Shown piece after piece: positions 36,172 through 47,694 of a stretch of 64,000 nucleotides of DNA. The DNA comes from Bactericera cockerelli (lineage: Eukaryota; Arthropoda; Insecta; Hemiptera; Triozidae): positions 1 to 64,000 of the forward strand of contig JAMCCL010000148.1 of assembly GCA_024516035.1 (NCBI GenBank), written 5' to 3'. The notes beneath the pieces were generated by a model that was given only the letters and a program-made list of their open reading frames with translations, was not told where the DNA came from and ran no database searches. Every line of letters begins with the position of its first letter. Position 1 is the stretch's first letter. Made by a program: the position numbers and the translations under genes.

Positions 36172-36624
36172 TACCGAGGAAAAGCGAGACAAATAACCAC
36201 GGGAACCTAAACCCTTTACAGCTCAGTCCATGAAAGGTTTTCCAGACCTTTTTTAAACTGGCAGACTCTAATTTTAGGCGTATTTTTCTTTCTAACCAAA
36301 GTTAACCAAACGGGAATAAAATGAACCAAACTGGAAACAAGTCATTTTTCTTTTGGAAAAGGAAAAATTTCCTCTTCCAAAGTTAACCAAAATGGAAGTA
36401 GAAAATTCTTGCTTCCAGTTCTTTTATAGGTTAAGTCCATTGTTTATCTTTAAAAGTACCGAAACGCATTTTTCTTTTACGAATGTGGTGAAGTTGACCT
36501 TGGAATAAAATGGAAATATTTGGAAAAAACCTAACCTGGAATTTTTTTTTAATCCAAAAGAAAACTAGTCCTTTTGTCTCTATTTTAATTCTAATTTACC
36601 ATTATTTCTCGTGACCGCCCCCAG

Positions 36625-36827
36625 ACAGCAGTACATTCCTCGTGTGTATAGAGAAGGGCACGCGTGGGCTGGGTCTGAGTGTGATGGGAGGCTGTGATAC
36701 AGAGGACCACCTGATCCGCATCAAGCGGATCTTCCCGCACACGCCCGCAGCCCAGTGCGGTGTCCTGTGCCAGGGAGATGTGATCCTCACCGTGAACGAT
36801 GTACCGCTCACCGGGCTCACCAACTAT
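36625..36827 (+). CDS. E3: N-terminal three quarters of PDZ-A
   Basis: Acceptor CCCCCAG ends at 36624; donor GTAAGT starts at 36828. The exon has two carry-over bases and 67 codons. It reads SSTFLVCIEKGTRGLGLSVM at the start: beta-A, then the carboxylate-binding loop RGLGLSV, the GLGF-type motif of PDZ domains. It continues with HLIRIKRIFPHTPAA (beta-C/alpha-A) and GDVILTVNDVPLTGL (beta-D/beta-E). The rest of the domain is in E4. The class of bound peptide depends on the first residue of helix alpha-B, encoded at the E3/E4 junction (NYEAL), so a typical class I His is not seen there. The last 15 bases plus donor are duplicated 153 bp downstream. Confidence 0.9.
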
Positions 36828-37150
36828 GTAAGTTGCAAACTCTTCCAACCTTAGGCCGAGATTAATAGACAAGATCGGCATCTTAAGTCATGACTTAGCA
36901 TTAGTTTTCCTCATCTAAGACAACACCCAAAATCTAGACTTAACTCCACAGAGGTGTTACAAACGGGGCTCACCAACTATGTAAGTTGCAAACTCTTCCA
37001 ATCTTAGGCCGAGGTTCATAGACAAAATCGGCATCTTAAGTCATTACTTAGCATTAGTTTTCCTCATTTAAGACAACACTTAATAAGTATTTAGACTTAG
37101 ATCCACACAGGTATTACAAACGGGGCTAAAACTCTTTCAACCTTAGTTGA
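36813..37150 (+). repeat. Tandem duplication including the E3 end and its donor
   Basis: The last 15 bases of E3 (GGGCTCACCAACTAT), the donor GTAAGTTGC and about 130 bp of intron recur at 36966, offset exactly 153 bp. A third, degraded start is near 37122. The intronic part contains a dispersed repeat (AATAGACAA...ATCTTAAGTCAT) also present near 868-925. Using the second donor (36981) instead of 36828 would meet an in-frame stop, so the first donor should be the productive one. Confidence 0.85.
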
Positions 37151-37507
37151 GGTTTACATAACATTATCTATATTATTTTTGGGAGGGGATGTGCTGCGTC
37201 CTTTATTTAGATCTATTAGGGCTTAGAGCGAAAAATTAGACCTTAGTTGACAAGATCCTTTTCACGTGTTTCAGTAGTTTTTACATTTCTCAAAAGTTGT
37301 TAAATGTTTAATCGGTTAAATTATATTTAACGGGCTATTAGATGTCACTTTGCAATATGCCCTAGGCCTTGGATTGTCCTACAAGATTGTCCCGAATTGT
37401 CCGTCCCCAAGCATTTCCTTGGGACTTTTTAAACATTTTTATATTAGACAAAAGACATCCTTCTCTGAATTAATAAGAAAACCATTTTCCTTCTCCCCGC
37501 ATCGCAG

Positions 37508-37692
37508 GAGGCCCTGGAAGTGCTGCGCATGACGTACAACATCGTCCACCTCAAGGTGTACCGCCCGCCTGACTCGGGCCAGAGTCAGATCCCTGACCCC
37601 CCTCGGACCCCCCGCCCCCTCCCCCCAAGCGGGAGGGTCTCAGCAATATTCTAGTTCCTGTGTGTCCCGCTGATGAGGATGAGACCAGTCGG
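37508..37692 (+). CDS. E4: end of PDZ-A plus Pro-rich linker, one-base frame break
   Basis: Acceptor ATCGCAG, donor GTAAGC at 37693. It reads EALEVLRMTYNIVHLKVYRP, the alpha-B helix and last strand of the PDZ fold, then PPDSGQSQIPDPPRTPRPL. As assembled, the frame then reaches a stop at 37651. The exon is 185 bases long and both neighbours are phase 0, so 186 is expected. With one more C in the C run near 37620-37626 the exon continues as KREGLSNILVP and DEDETSR up to the donor. Either one C is missing from the assembly or the allele is broken. The phase of E5 favours the former. Confidence 0.8.
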
Positions 37693-38660
37693 GTAAGCAA
37701 GGGCATAATTTTCCTTGTACATAATTATATTATACCTACATTACTCGATACTATTTTTAGATACAGGAACTTAATAGAGATAATACCTATTAAAAAATAG
37801 AATTGAAGAATCAAGTAGCACTAGATATTTTATTCTTGCCTCCATGAATAAAATTATACATACTGTGCCTCTATAATATAATTATACTCGCCTCCATACG
37901 CTGCCTCCGTGATATTCAGATGCTGAAGAATGTAAATAAGAGCAACTTGGGCTGAAGCAAACTTTGTAAATTTCTGCTTAGTTTTTCTACAACGCTTCAT
38001 CTGAGTTTTAATACATTTAAAATTGGATACGGTTGCCGCTGCAAAAGCTCACAACGGCCAGACTCAACATCAGAGAGGAATTTTCCATTGAAAGTATAAA
38101 CAAAAGAATGGAAAACCAATTTCAACTTTGGATGGGAAAAAATCTGCAAAAGCTCCCGAGCTTCATTCAGAGCGGGCTCCTAATGAGAAATTGAAAGGAA
38201 AGCAAACAGTTTGCTCACTAATAGAAATATCGTAAAAAATAATTGGATGGCGAAATTATGTAAATAGAGGAGCACCCCCAGAGGGGTACCCCCAGAGTGG
38301 TGCCCGGAGCAGTGAGACTGCATGGCTGTCGGAATGGTTTCTCTCCTTGCAGTAGCGAGGGCGATGCAATGGTCCCTCGCCCAGCTGTCTAAACTTAATA
38401 GCCGGAAATGCTGTCTAATAACTTATCCTAGCTCACAGCTCACATAACCGTGGTACTGGTTATCAGATGATTGGCTTTCAAATCAAATATCCTTGCACAG
38501 AAGAACATGTTGAAATATCTGGACCTATTTGTGTACTGTACATAGGTTTCGTAAGCTTAGAAAATAGCTCTCAACGTGAATATTATGAACAAATATGAAA
38601 TTTGAACAAGTAGGCTTAGATACCTATGTATATGTATCTACTTCTTTAAGTAGGTACATA
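37693..38660. other. Intron 4, unique part
   Basis: No exon seen. A short CACCCCCAGAGGGGTACCCC direct/inverted motif lies at 38273-38300. Confidence 0.5.
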
Positions 38661-38665
38661 ATATA

Positions 38666-39563
38666 CAGGGTGGACCAAAAAAACGTTTACACCCGTTAAT
38701 GGTAGATTACTGGCGACATTTCTAGGACGGATCTGCAATCCGTTTTTTCGGATTCGCCTTTATAACTGCACAAAGTGATTTTTTGCAACTTTCTGAAAAA
38801 GTCCGACTTTGGCTTATTCTTCAGGTCAGAACTTTTTTCCTGTTTAAGATGAGTTGATTCTGAATATTTCTGCAGAAAGCCAACAAAATTTCGATGTTTT
38901 TAACTACACTACTTTGTTTTTTACGGTTTGGTTTGGCATCTTTTTTGACACCTGAATAGAAAAAAAATTCTGATGTAATTTTTTTTACACTTTGAAACAC
39001 TCAAGATTTGCCCGAGCAAATTTTGGCACAGACATGGGCAAGTTTGATAAAAGTTGGCGGCCAACCCAAGGATGCTAAAAAAATAATTTTACGATTTTTT
39101 ATCACGTGATCTTCTGGGTAAATAAACCAGGTGAGTCTCAAAAAATGATGTTCAAATTCTTAAAAGTGTTGACCGTGTAGGGTCGTCTTGAACTCAAAGA
39201 GTAATTAGCTATTTATGTCTGATAATTATTTTCCTTGGAATTAATTAAAGGCCAGTCAAATGAATGATTTTTGTTTCTCGATGATAGTTTTAAATCTTTA
39301 AACTTCTTGAGTTTTTTTAGTACAAGTTGCATTATTATAATTCGGATGCTGAAATGGCAGATACGCATTTAGCATATGGAGTTGCCAACAGGAACATTTG
39401 GGATCACGTGAAAAACATAGTTTACGAAATCTGGTAGCAAGAATCCTGTTGGCATTCGATGACCTGACAGAAAAACCTGGAATCTTCCGCAACATCGGAA
39501 CATGATGAAGAGGTTCAACCTTTGCATCCAGGAAGGTGGATTCCTCTAAGGAAATTGAGAAGG

Positions 39564-39595
<32 letters not shown>

Positions 39596-40985
39596 AGTTA
39601 GAACTAAGGTACTAAAGTCACCATTGGTTTCAAAAATTTGTGTGAGGAGAATCCATAGTGTGTACTATGGCTAAATAAAAAATGACAACAGTCTTTTTTA
39701 TTTTTTGCTGGCTCTGGCGTTCGGACCGGGTGGACTAGATTACCACTGAGCTAATCGTGCGCGTCTAATCGTTTCTCATTGAACATACTAAAAATACAAA
39801 ATGTTTTTTAAATACCTTTTTGTTTATATCAAAATAGTATAAAACATAATAAAGACTGCAAAAGTTTATTAATTTTACAAAATATTATCTTGTATTTTCA
39901 AGACTTCTATTAAGAGTTGGCAATCGGTAAATATTTGTTATTTAATTAGTATTGTTTATGATAGAAAAACCTACCTACATATTTACCTGGATTTATTTCA
40001 TAAACTCTATTTTCGTTTGGAAAATTCGCTAGTTTTTTTTTTCTCTCGTATTGAAGCATAAGAAAAACCATCCTTACATTATCAAGGCAGTCTCTCAGGG
40101 GCTTACATGAATAATAATTATGTGTATTGTGATACCAATAGTATCTGATATAACTCAATTTACAGATGGTATTACCCCCAAAAAAACCATAAGTTGTTGG
40201 TGTTACAACTGGTCAGATACAGGTAAGAATAAAATATTCCATCAGATTTTTTTGATAATTAAAATAATATTGACCCTCGAGAATTGAACCTCGGTCATGC
40301 GACTAACACTCTTAGCACTACCACATCTAGCTATCACCACTGACAATCTGAGAAGCACGAAATTTATCATTTGAATTTTCCTAACCTGGCTGATGAAGGC
40401 ATGTGAGACCGCGGTATTCAAAAAAAGCTATGTAAACAATTTTTGTAAACAATACAAGACGCCCTTACACAGTCTACAGCTAGAAAACTCTTAGGATTTT
40501 TGAAGAGTTTTTGGCAAACATCTAATAATTTTTCCCAGAAGATCACGTGATAAAAAATCGTAAAATTATTTTTTAGCATCCTCGGGGCGGCCGCCAACTT
40601 TTATCAAACTTGCCCATGTCTGTGCCAAAATTTGTTCGGACAAATGTCGAGTGTTTAATTTAGTAAAAAAGTTTTTTTGGGTGTTTTTTTCTATTCAGTT
40701 GTCAAAAAAGATGCCAAACCAAACCGTAAAAAACAAAGTAGTGTAGCTAGAAACATCGAAATTTTGTTGGCTTTCTGCAGAAATGTTCAGAATCAACTCA
40801 TGTTAAACAGGAAAAAAGTACTGATCTGATGAATAAGCCAAAGTCGGACTTTTTCGGAAAGTTGCAAAAAATCACTTTGTGCAGTTACGAAGGCGAATCC
40901 GAAAAAACGGATTGCAGATCCGGCCTGGAAATGTCGTCAGTAATCTACCATTAACGGGTGTAAACGTTTTTTTTGGTCCACCCTG
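38666..40985 (+). mobile_element. Mariner-type TIR element, copy 1, 2.3 kb
   Basis: Ends CAGGGTGGACCAAAAAAACG and its inverse, flanked by TA on both sides. The terminal inverted repeats are about 450 bp. A decayed mariner-family transposase C-terminus lies at 39345-39550 (+), with an IWDHVKNIVYE-like block and, in another frame, an NLCIQEGG-like block. Two tRNA-like stretches (39718-39772 and 40268-40332, minus) lie between the TIRs. Confidence 0.85.
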
Positions 40986-41739
40986 TATAGGTATCCATGC
41001 CAAGCCTGTATGAGTAGTTGAGTACTGAGTAGGTGCCTACTTTGAAACGTTACAACGGCAATTTTAATCAAATTTTCCGAACTTCCTAGAAAAAAAAAAC
41101 AATTTGAAAACTTTTAAGAGAGCGTTCAAGTTTTATTTCGCGAAAAAAAACTCATTAAGTCGTCAAGTTTGTTCAAATTTATTCATTTTTTATAATGTTG
41201 AAAGCTTCTTTTCCCAATAGTCGGCTTAGCGTTGTTTTTCCCCCTCCCTCAACCCTTCTCTCTCCCCCCTACCCCCTCCATGTCTTTCCTTCCTATTTAC
41301 TCTCTCTTCCTTCCTTCCATTCTCTCTGCTACTGATCAATTCAATTTTAAAGTGAAATTTGAATAAAAAAGTTTTTCTCTTCCTAATTTTGCAAAAATAT
41401 ATGAAAAATAAACAAAATGAAAATGTTTCGAGTAGCAAAATTTTCTATTCAGGAGCATTATGATATTTTTATTTTTGTAGCTTTTATATCGTTACGAAAA
41501 ATGTGAAGGACTTTTCACAAATAAACAACAAAAATAACTCTATAGTTTACAAATGAATTTCCTAAATAAAAGTGGGAGTGGGTAGTTATAATATTGTTGA
41601 AAAAATAGGTAGAAGAATTCTTTTTTTATTATTTTAATATACCTAGTTGTCTCTAAATTGTTAGTACCTGCAGTACAATAATTCATAGACAATGGAACAT
41701 AATATAATTATGTTTATACTTTGGAAATATGTAGGTTTA

Positions 41740-42170
41740 ATTCATTATTTTACTTCCGAGAAATTTCTATTATTAGAAATCGGAAGTATTGTGTTCGTTT
41801 TTGTAAGAAAATATTTTTTGCTCCGATTTCAATTTTTACATATTTCTGGACGTTTCATAACCTCCTGAGGAACTTTAGTTTTGTGTCGGTCTGTTAAAAA
41901 TATACCTTGTAACGCGCAAATCTCGGAAACTGCTCAACGGATTTTGATGAAATGTTGCACACATATAGGAGATGTTCTGTTAATGGTCCCATTTTAAATT
42001 AATCAAATTCGTACTAGCGGCTCTGGGTGAAAGAGACCATGCACCTGACCACTAACTTTTTACTTAAACGCTATATCTCGTGAACGGTTCACCTGATTTT
42101 GATGAAATTTTGTATATATATGCATATTATTGTTTTACATAGGCTATTTATAATTATTGTTTAATTTGTT
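41740..42170 (+). repeat. Diverged dispersed repeat
   Basis: CTCAACGGATTTTGATGAAA and CACCTGATTTTGATGAAATT are two related phrases 160 bp apart, of the kind common in animal mobile elements. The boundaries are unclear. Confidence 0.4.
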
Positions 42171-42210
42171 TTAATTTAACTCTGATATTTAAGAAAATCC
42201 GAAATTTTGG

Positions 42211-42405
42211 ACCATTACTTGAAGCATGCTTCTACATCGTGTGAGGTGACCATTACTTGAAGCATGCTTCTACATCGTGTGAGGTGACCATTACTTGAAG
42301 CATGCTTCTGCATCGTGTGAGGTGACCATTACTTGAAGCGTGCATCTACATTATGTGAGGTGACCATTACTTGAAGCATGCTTCTACATCGTGTGAGGAG
42401 ATCAT
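42211..42405 (+). repeat. 38-bp minisatellite, five copies
   Basis: Unit GACCATTACTTGAAGCATGC, TTCTACATCGTGTGAGGT. Most copies contain GCATGC. It lies about 560-750 bp upstream of E5. Confidence 0.9.
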
Positions 42406-42417
42406 TACTTGAATTAA

Positions 42418-42630
42418 GTGCGCTGGTAGTCAAGTGGTTAACGCGCTAGTCTGGTAATCCAGGTAGCGTAGGGATCCGTTGGTTCGAATCCCACCCAGTG
42501 CACGAATTTTTCCTCATCAATTTGAGTTTGTGACCACATAATAATCAGACTCTGAGGGTTGAGTGTTAGAAAATGCTTCGAGCATTTAACCTCGCCTGGT
42601 GGTTACCTTCCACTAAAGAATATTATTATC
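42418..42630 (+). mobile_element. SINE family 4
   Basis: Near-identical to 13951-14170. Confidence 0.85.
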
Positions 42631-42745
42631 ACAAAACAAGGTGCCTGGTTCTCCAGGTACCTTAGTGTGATAGTATAGTGCATACTCATATTATTTTATT
42701 TTATTAATTTTAATTACTTTGTTATTTATTATGTTATTGTTATGA

Positions 42746-42880
42746 ACCGACCTCAGTAGGTTGATCGATAAGGCGGCGGACTTGTAACCTAGAGGTCCCG
42801 GTTTCAGCGTAGATTTAGTAAAGCGAGTTTGAGTAGATGTGACATCGCGAAAGTGATTAACACATGTATGATAACTAAAA
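42746..42880 (+). mobile_element. SINE family 2 next to E5
   Basis: ACCGACCTCAGTAGGTTGAT through AACACATGTATGATAAC; ends about 80 bp before the E5 acceptor. Confidence 0.8.
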
Positions 42881-42963
42881 AAAAACTTAAAAATGTTATT
42901 GTTATGAAATTATGTACAAATAAAGCACAATTCTTGTTAAAAAAAAAAAAAATCGTGTTGCAG

Positions 42964-43116
42964 GAGTTCGACATCGTGCTGACGAAGCACAACGGGAGCC
43001 TGGGGTTCACCCTGAGGAAGGAGGACGAGAGTGTGCTGGGCCACTACGTGAGGGCTCTGGTGAGGGAGCCGGCGCTATCAGACGGGCGGATCCAGCAGGG
43101 GGACAAGATAGTGGCT
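42964..43116 (+). CDS. E5: first half of PDZ-B
   Basis: Acceptor TTGCAG, donor GTGAGT at 43117, exactly 51 codons, phase 0 on both sides. It reads EFDIVLTKHNGSLGFTLRKE: strand beta-A and the GSLGF carboxylate-binding loop. It continues with GHYVRALVREPALSDGRIQQ and GDKIVA. From family knowledge this is very close in pattern to PTPN13 PDZ4 (GSLGFT-TK, DPAKSDGR). Two SINEs lie just upstream (42418 and 42746), the nearer ending about 80 bases before the acceptor. Confidence 0.9.
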
Positions 43117-43596
43117 GTGAGTATCACCCGAGCTCTTAGTTTTTTTCTTTTTTTTATAATTTTACTTAACGCCCTGCAAACGAGAGCAATTACTAAGTAA
43201 AATGTCTAAAACTAGCTTATCTATTATGTATTATAAACTAATATTTGATTTCACAAAGTACAAGTTTTGTGTTCTCTTTAAAAACACTAGGTGGGTCTGC
43301 AAATTTCGCTTTGGTTATATTTAACGTTCCCAAAAGGGCTTTAGTGACGTCATGAAGTTATATTATTTTATAGTGAAAACATAATCTTTCGTTACTAAAT
43401 AATTGATTTATGTAAAAATAAATGACTTTTTTTCATTGCAACATGGACTTGTCAATGCGACAAATTACTTATGACCTATATTTACCGTTGTATAAGCACT
43501 GTAGTTTCTGGGAGGCGTTCTTCCGCGAAGCGATTGTTTCGCTTGATAATAATAATAGGTAATCTAACAAGGGCAAAGCATAAATTAATATAAAAT

Positions 43597-43745
43597 AGCC
43601 CAGAACTACAGTTATCATATTTGTGATAATCACTTTCGTGATGTCACAATTACTCGAACTCGCACTGCTGAACTTGGGACTCGAACTACTGATGTACAGG
43701 TTTCAAGTCCGTCGCCTTATTCATCAAGCTACTGAGGTCAGTGGT
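43597..43745 (-). mobile_element. SINE family 2
   Basis: Inverse of the family 2 body and head, ending AGCTACTGAGGTCAG. Confidence 0.8.
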
Positions 43746-44239
43746 TATTTTTATAAGTACTTACATTGCAGTGTTGTTGTATAACCAGTAAAGAGTTGCT
43801 TTAATAAATTGGCATAATGGGATTACCTGTTTTGCGATCAAATTCCAAATGAAGCACTAGGCACATGGAGATATAATAGTAAAGGAGAACTCGTAATGCC
43901 TCAAACCTGTCCCGTAACATTGGCCATCTTTGATAGTTCTAACACAGATAAAATCACAACAGTAACGAAATATTTTTTCTTCTTACATTATCAAGCAAAA
44001 CGCTAGTTTTGCAACGCCAAGAAAAACATAAGCTTATAACGATAGCCATATTGGATATTTTGTTCTAATAACTACCAAATCGTTATGTTGGTCAGTGTAT
44101 TGAATGCTATGATCCACCCTGTATAGTTCGCAGTCATTAGGTGACTTGTGGTGCCCCCTGTATGAGGATACAGTAGAAGGTAAGTACTGGTGCTGTATAT
44201 CTAGTCCCTATCCACTCTAATAACTACCAAGTCGTTATT

Positions 44240-44690
44240 TTAAACAGTGTATTTAGCTTTGTTCTCCCCCTCCTCTCTCCCTCTCTCCTCCTCCCCTCCT
44301 CCTACCCCCTCTGCTCATTATGTTTTATCCCTTGTACCCGAATATATCTCATTCTCTCTCCCTCTCCTTCTCTCCTTCTCTCACTCCCTCTCTCCCCCCC
44401 TCTCTCCCTCTCTCTCCTTCTCCTTCTCGCTCCCTCTCCCTCTCGCTCTCTCTCTCCTCTCGCTCTCCCCCCCCCTTTGTTTTATCTGTATTTACTCTTT
44501 ATCTCTCTCCTCTTCTCCCTTGCCTTACGATCTTTTGGACAAAAATCCCTTCTTCCCTCATTATCTTTCTCTCCCACTCTTTCTCTTCTCTTTTTATTTA
44601 AATACACATTGGTATCTGCTTATATTTATCCCTTCCCTGTCTCTCCTCTTCCCTCTCTTTTCTTCTCCCTCACTACTCTTTTGATACCTG
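44240..44690 (+). repeat. Pyrimidine-rich tract
   Basis: CTCTCC-rich in intron 5; open frames are low complexity. Confidence 0.85.
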
Positions 44691-44710
44691 TATACAGGCT
44701 TACTTACTTA

Positions 44711-44968
44711 CAGGCGCGGCCGGTGGAAATATGTTTTGGGGCTGCTGTGACATAAATCGGACTAAAATAGGATTTATAGAGTTGCTCTTTCAGTATCTAA
44801 AGAGTTTGAGTTTGTTTACCATGCTAATATTAATCTTTATGCATTGATTATTCTAGAAATGTGTGATTATTTGCATTGTGTACGAGCTAGGATTGAGAAA
44901 ATCCTCTCTTTCTGATTTTCGTCTGGAGGTGCTGGAGTTCCGCAGCTCCTTAGCACCGGCCGCGCCTG
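44711..44968. mobile_element. hAT-type MITE, 258 bp
   Basis: 15-bp perfect TIRs CAGGCGCGGCCGGTG, flanked by CTTACTTA and CTTAATTA (8 bp, one mismatch), the target-duplication length of hAT elements. No ORF. Confidence 0.85.
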
Positions 44969-45172
44969 CTTAATTAGATATACAACATATATCTGTATCT
45001 CTATCCTTTATTTCTCTCCTTTGTTTTATCTCTTTCTGTTCCTCCTCTGTCTCTCCTCTTCTCTTTCTCTCCTTCTCCCTCTCTTCCAGATAATCTCGCG
45101 TGTTCTTTCATTTCCTGTGTGTCCTTTCTGTGTTGCCTTGGTCATTAAATTTAAACATTAGTGTTTCGTTCT

Positions 45173-45174
<2 letters not shown>

Positions 45175-45221
<47 letters not shown>
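45175..45221 (+). repeat. (CT)n microsatellite
   Basis: Uninterrupted CT dinucleotides. Confidence 0.95.
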
Positions 45222-45224
<3 letters not shown>

Positions 45225-45652
45225 CTGTTCCCATTATCCTTAAATTATATATTCCTACCTAATAATGGTAGTAGGAGACACAGATAAGAAATAGAAATAA
45301 TTTATTATAGAAATTCTCCATGAGTTTCATTCTAGAACCTATTTTTCTATAACATATTTTAGACTTGCTCTTATTAATTTCTATACCTGGTAAGTCTGGC
45401 TGAGGTACTATACACAGAGGGACGTATGTGAATTCCTCCGATCTACTCTCTAATAGCTCCGGACTCTAATTTCTCCTCGGTTGATTTTGGGTACACGAGG
45501 AGTGTATGGTCAATTCCTCTGATTACTGTGGTCAGGTAGATAAACTTTTTCAAGTGAATTCCTTCTCTCATCATAGATAAATTTATTTTATTTGAGGAGA
45601 CTCCTTGTCATACAAACGGTTGTCAGACTAAATGTTGTGTTTCGTTAGCCGG

Positions 45653-45768
45653 CTAGGATAGCTTGGGTGAGGGGCTTAGGTTAGTTTGAAATTAGCGAAG
45701 GCGGTTAGGCCAGGTCGCGCAGCGACCCGGTCTAACCCTAACCTAAGCCCCTCACCCAACCATCCTAC
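45653..45768. repeat. Long imperfect hairpin
   Basis: TGGGTGAGGGGCTTAGGTTA pairs with TAACCTAAGCCCCTCACCCA across a 50-base loop. The loop itself contains GGTCGCGCAGCGACC. Confidence 0.8.
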
Positions 45769-45929
45769 CCGACAAACTGAAGTCAGTGACCTTTTTTAAC
45801 GTATAATTTTTTAGAGGAGGAATTAGCGTATACCTTTAGGATTTCCAATTTCAACATCGGAACAATTGGTATGAAATCGGAGGAATTGGGGTCCGCCCAC
45901 ACAGAGAGGAGACCAGCAGTCTAGCTTAA

Positions 45930-46132
45930 GGACTATAAACAGGGAGTAGACCAGCAGTCTGGCTGGGGGACTATAAACAGAGAGTAGACCAGCATTGGCT
46001 TGGTTCTAGCAGCCCTTGTCAATTATTAGCCTCCTTGTAAAGACAGTGCTAGAAGTACTGAGTCATTCTTTCACTGTCTGGCTACCATCGACCATCGTTC
46101 ACGATGACGCCACCCTATGATGATGATACCTA
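45930..46132 (+). repeat. Second copy of the 29400-29592 repeat
   Basis: Reverse-complement match to 29400-29592 over about 190 bp with few differences. It carries the same doubled GTAGACCAGC motif and no adjacent LINE. Confidence 0.8.
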
Positions 46133-46244
46133 GTGAGCTACCCACCTTACAGGTTTTAGAAAGTAGTAGGTAGATAAGTTAGTAGGAACAGAAAAGATTG
46201 GACGTTAGAAATAGAAACAGTAAATTCTAAATGCTGCCATGAAG

Positions 46245-46492
46245 TAGGTAAGTAAGTACTGACATGAATTAGGTAAGTACTGACATGAATTAGGTAAGTA
46301 CTGATATGAAGTAGGTAAGTACTGATATGAAGTAGGTAAATACTGACATGAAGGAGGTAAGTACTTATATGAAGTAGGTAAGTACTGATATGAAGTAGGT
46401 AAGTACTGGTATGAAGTAGGTAAGTACTGACATGAATTAGGTAAGTACTGACATGAAGGAGGTAAGTACTGACACGAAGGAGGTAAGTAAGA
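46245..46492 (+). repeat. 20-21-bp array rich in AGGTAAGT, about 12 copies
   Basis: Unit TAGGTAAGTACTGACATGAA. Most units carry a perfect 5-prime splice consensus (AG|GTAAGT) followed by CTGAC, a branch-point-like motif, in the sense orientation within intron 5. The minus-strand open frame here is an artefact. Confidence 0.9.
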
Positions 46493-47205
46493 GTAAATTT
46501 CTAAATGAGGCAAACGCCTCCCCAAAGGCCAATTTCCCAAAGCTGAAAACATGCAAAGCGCTTTATTTCGGTGAAATCTAAAAGAATTAACGAGAAGTTT
46601 AAAGGCATTGTAAAAAATTGCCCCCAGGTTCATCCTCTGTTAAACTTTTTCTCTTCTGCTCGTCTTTATTCTTTTGTAGCCTGTGAGTTTTTTTTGTAAA
46701 TGAGACCGGTGTTTAATTTAGCCTGACAGCACAGGAGAAGATATGCCTTTGTCAGGGAAACAAATGTAGATTTCTCTGCGGTCTATATTTTTATTTTTTC
46801 TGAAATGAAATAAAAAATACGTGTATTTTCATGTAAAAGAATGAGCGGATTTACTCATAAATTAGTGTTTATTTCGGAAGGTATTTTTTTTTATTATTAA
46901 GAGGGCAACTTAATTACTTACCTACTCATAATGATAAAAGTTTTACATTTAATTGTTTAGCTAATTTTATGTTTTTACTTGATTATAGATGGATATATAA
47001 ATTTACTCTTATCAGTAGGAACAAAATAAGCTATTGTTAATAGAAATATCTATAATTGTATTTAATAATAATTTATTTATGTACAATGTTGGACAAAGAT
47101 TTATTAAATTGAGTTAGTTTACACTTGAACCTACCGGGTTCGGGATACTAACGGATACTTAATATTAGGGTCGAGTGCCCAATGAATCTGAGCTATTGTT
47201 ATTAG
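46493..47205. other. Intron 5 spacer
   Basis: AT-rich, no exon or repeat assigned. Confidence 0.5.
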
Positions 47206-47335
47206 AACCGACCTCTGTAGCTTGATCGACATAGCGGCGGACTTTCTGGAGGTCGGTGGTTCGAGTCCCAAGTTGAGCAAAAATGTAAAGCTAGTTTGAG
47301 TAACTTTCTTGTGATTAACACAAATATGATGGTAT
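47206..47335 (+). mobile_element. SINE family 2
   Basis: ACCGACCTCTGTAGCTTGAT and GGTGGTTCGAGTCCCAAG. Confidence 0.8.
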
Positions 47336-47352
47336 TGGCTACGATCTAGATG

Positions 47353-47560
47353 GCCGCCCTCCGTGGTTCAGTGGTTGGGAGCACTGGTTGCTGTCTCGGA
47401 GGTTGTGGGTTCGAATCCTGGCCGGAGCGGAGAATTCCGACCGAGTTTTTCGTTAAAGGTGATTGGTGTAGAGGTGATGGAGTGCCCTGAAGTAATGCCA
47501 AGGCGGTTCCGGGGCACAACTACGTTAATAATAATTCCGTGTCCGTGAGATAGGTATTGA
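47353..47560 (+). mobile_element. SINE family 5 (tRNA-derived)
   Basis: CGTGGTTCAGTGGTTGGGAG A-box region and GTGGGTTCGAATCCTGGCC B-box region, then a body ending AATAATAATTCCGTG. Confidence 0.7.
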
Positions 47561-47610
47561 TACCTAAATCACGGTGGTAAGAGGATTATATGGACGCCCA
47601 GATCCAATGT

Positions 47611-47694
47611 CTAGGCTCCTTTCTTGTCCAAGACTCCTTTCATGTCCAAGGCTCCTTTCATGTCCAAGGCTCCTTTCATTTCCAAGGCTCCTAA
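47611..47694 (+). repeat. 20-bp repeat x 4
   Basis: TCCTTTCATGTCCAAGGC units with single changes. Confidence 0.85.

Noticed and set aside
36591..36881. Antisense frames over E3
   Set aside because: Mirror of a clear PDZ exon; no splice or motif support.
45660..45750. Telomere-like TTAGG repeats
   Set aside because: Only two or three scattered TTAGG/CCTAA words within a hairpin, not an array.
46205..46633. Minus-strand 142-codon frame with YLPTSYQ repeats
   Set aside because: Translation of the AGGTAAGT minisatellite; the period is not kept to multiples of three throughout.
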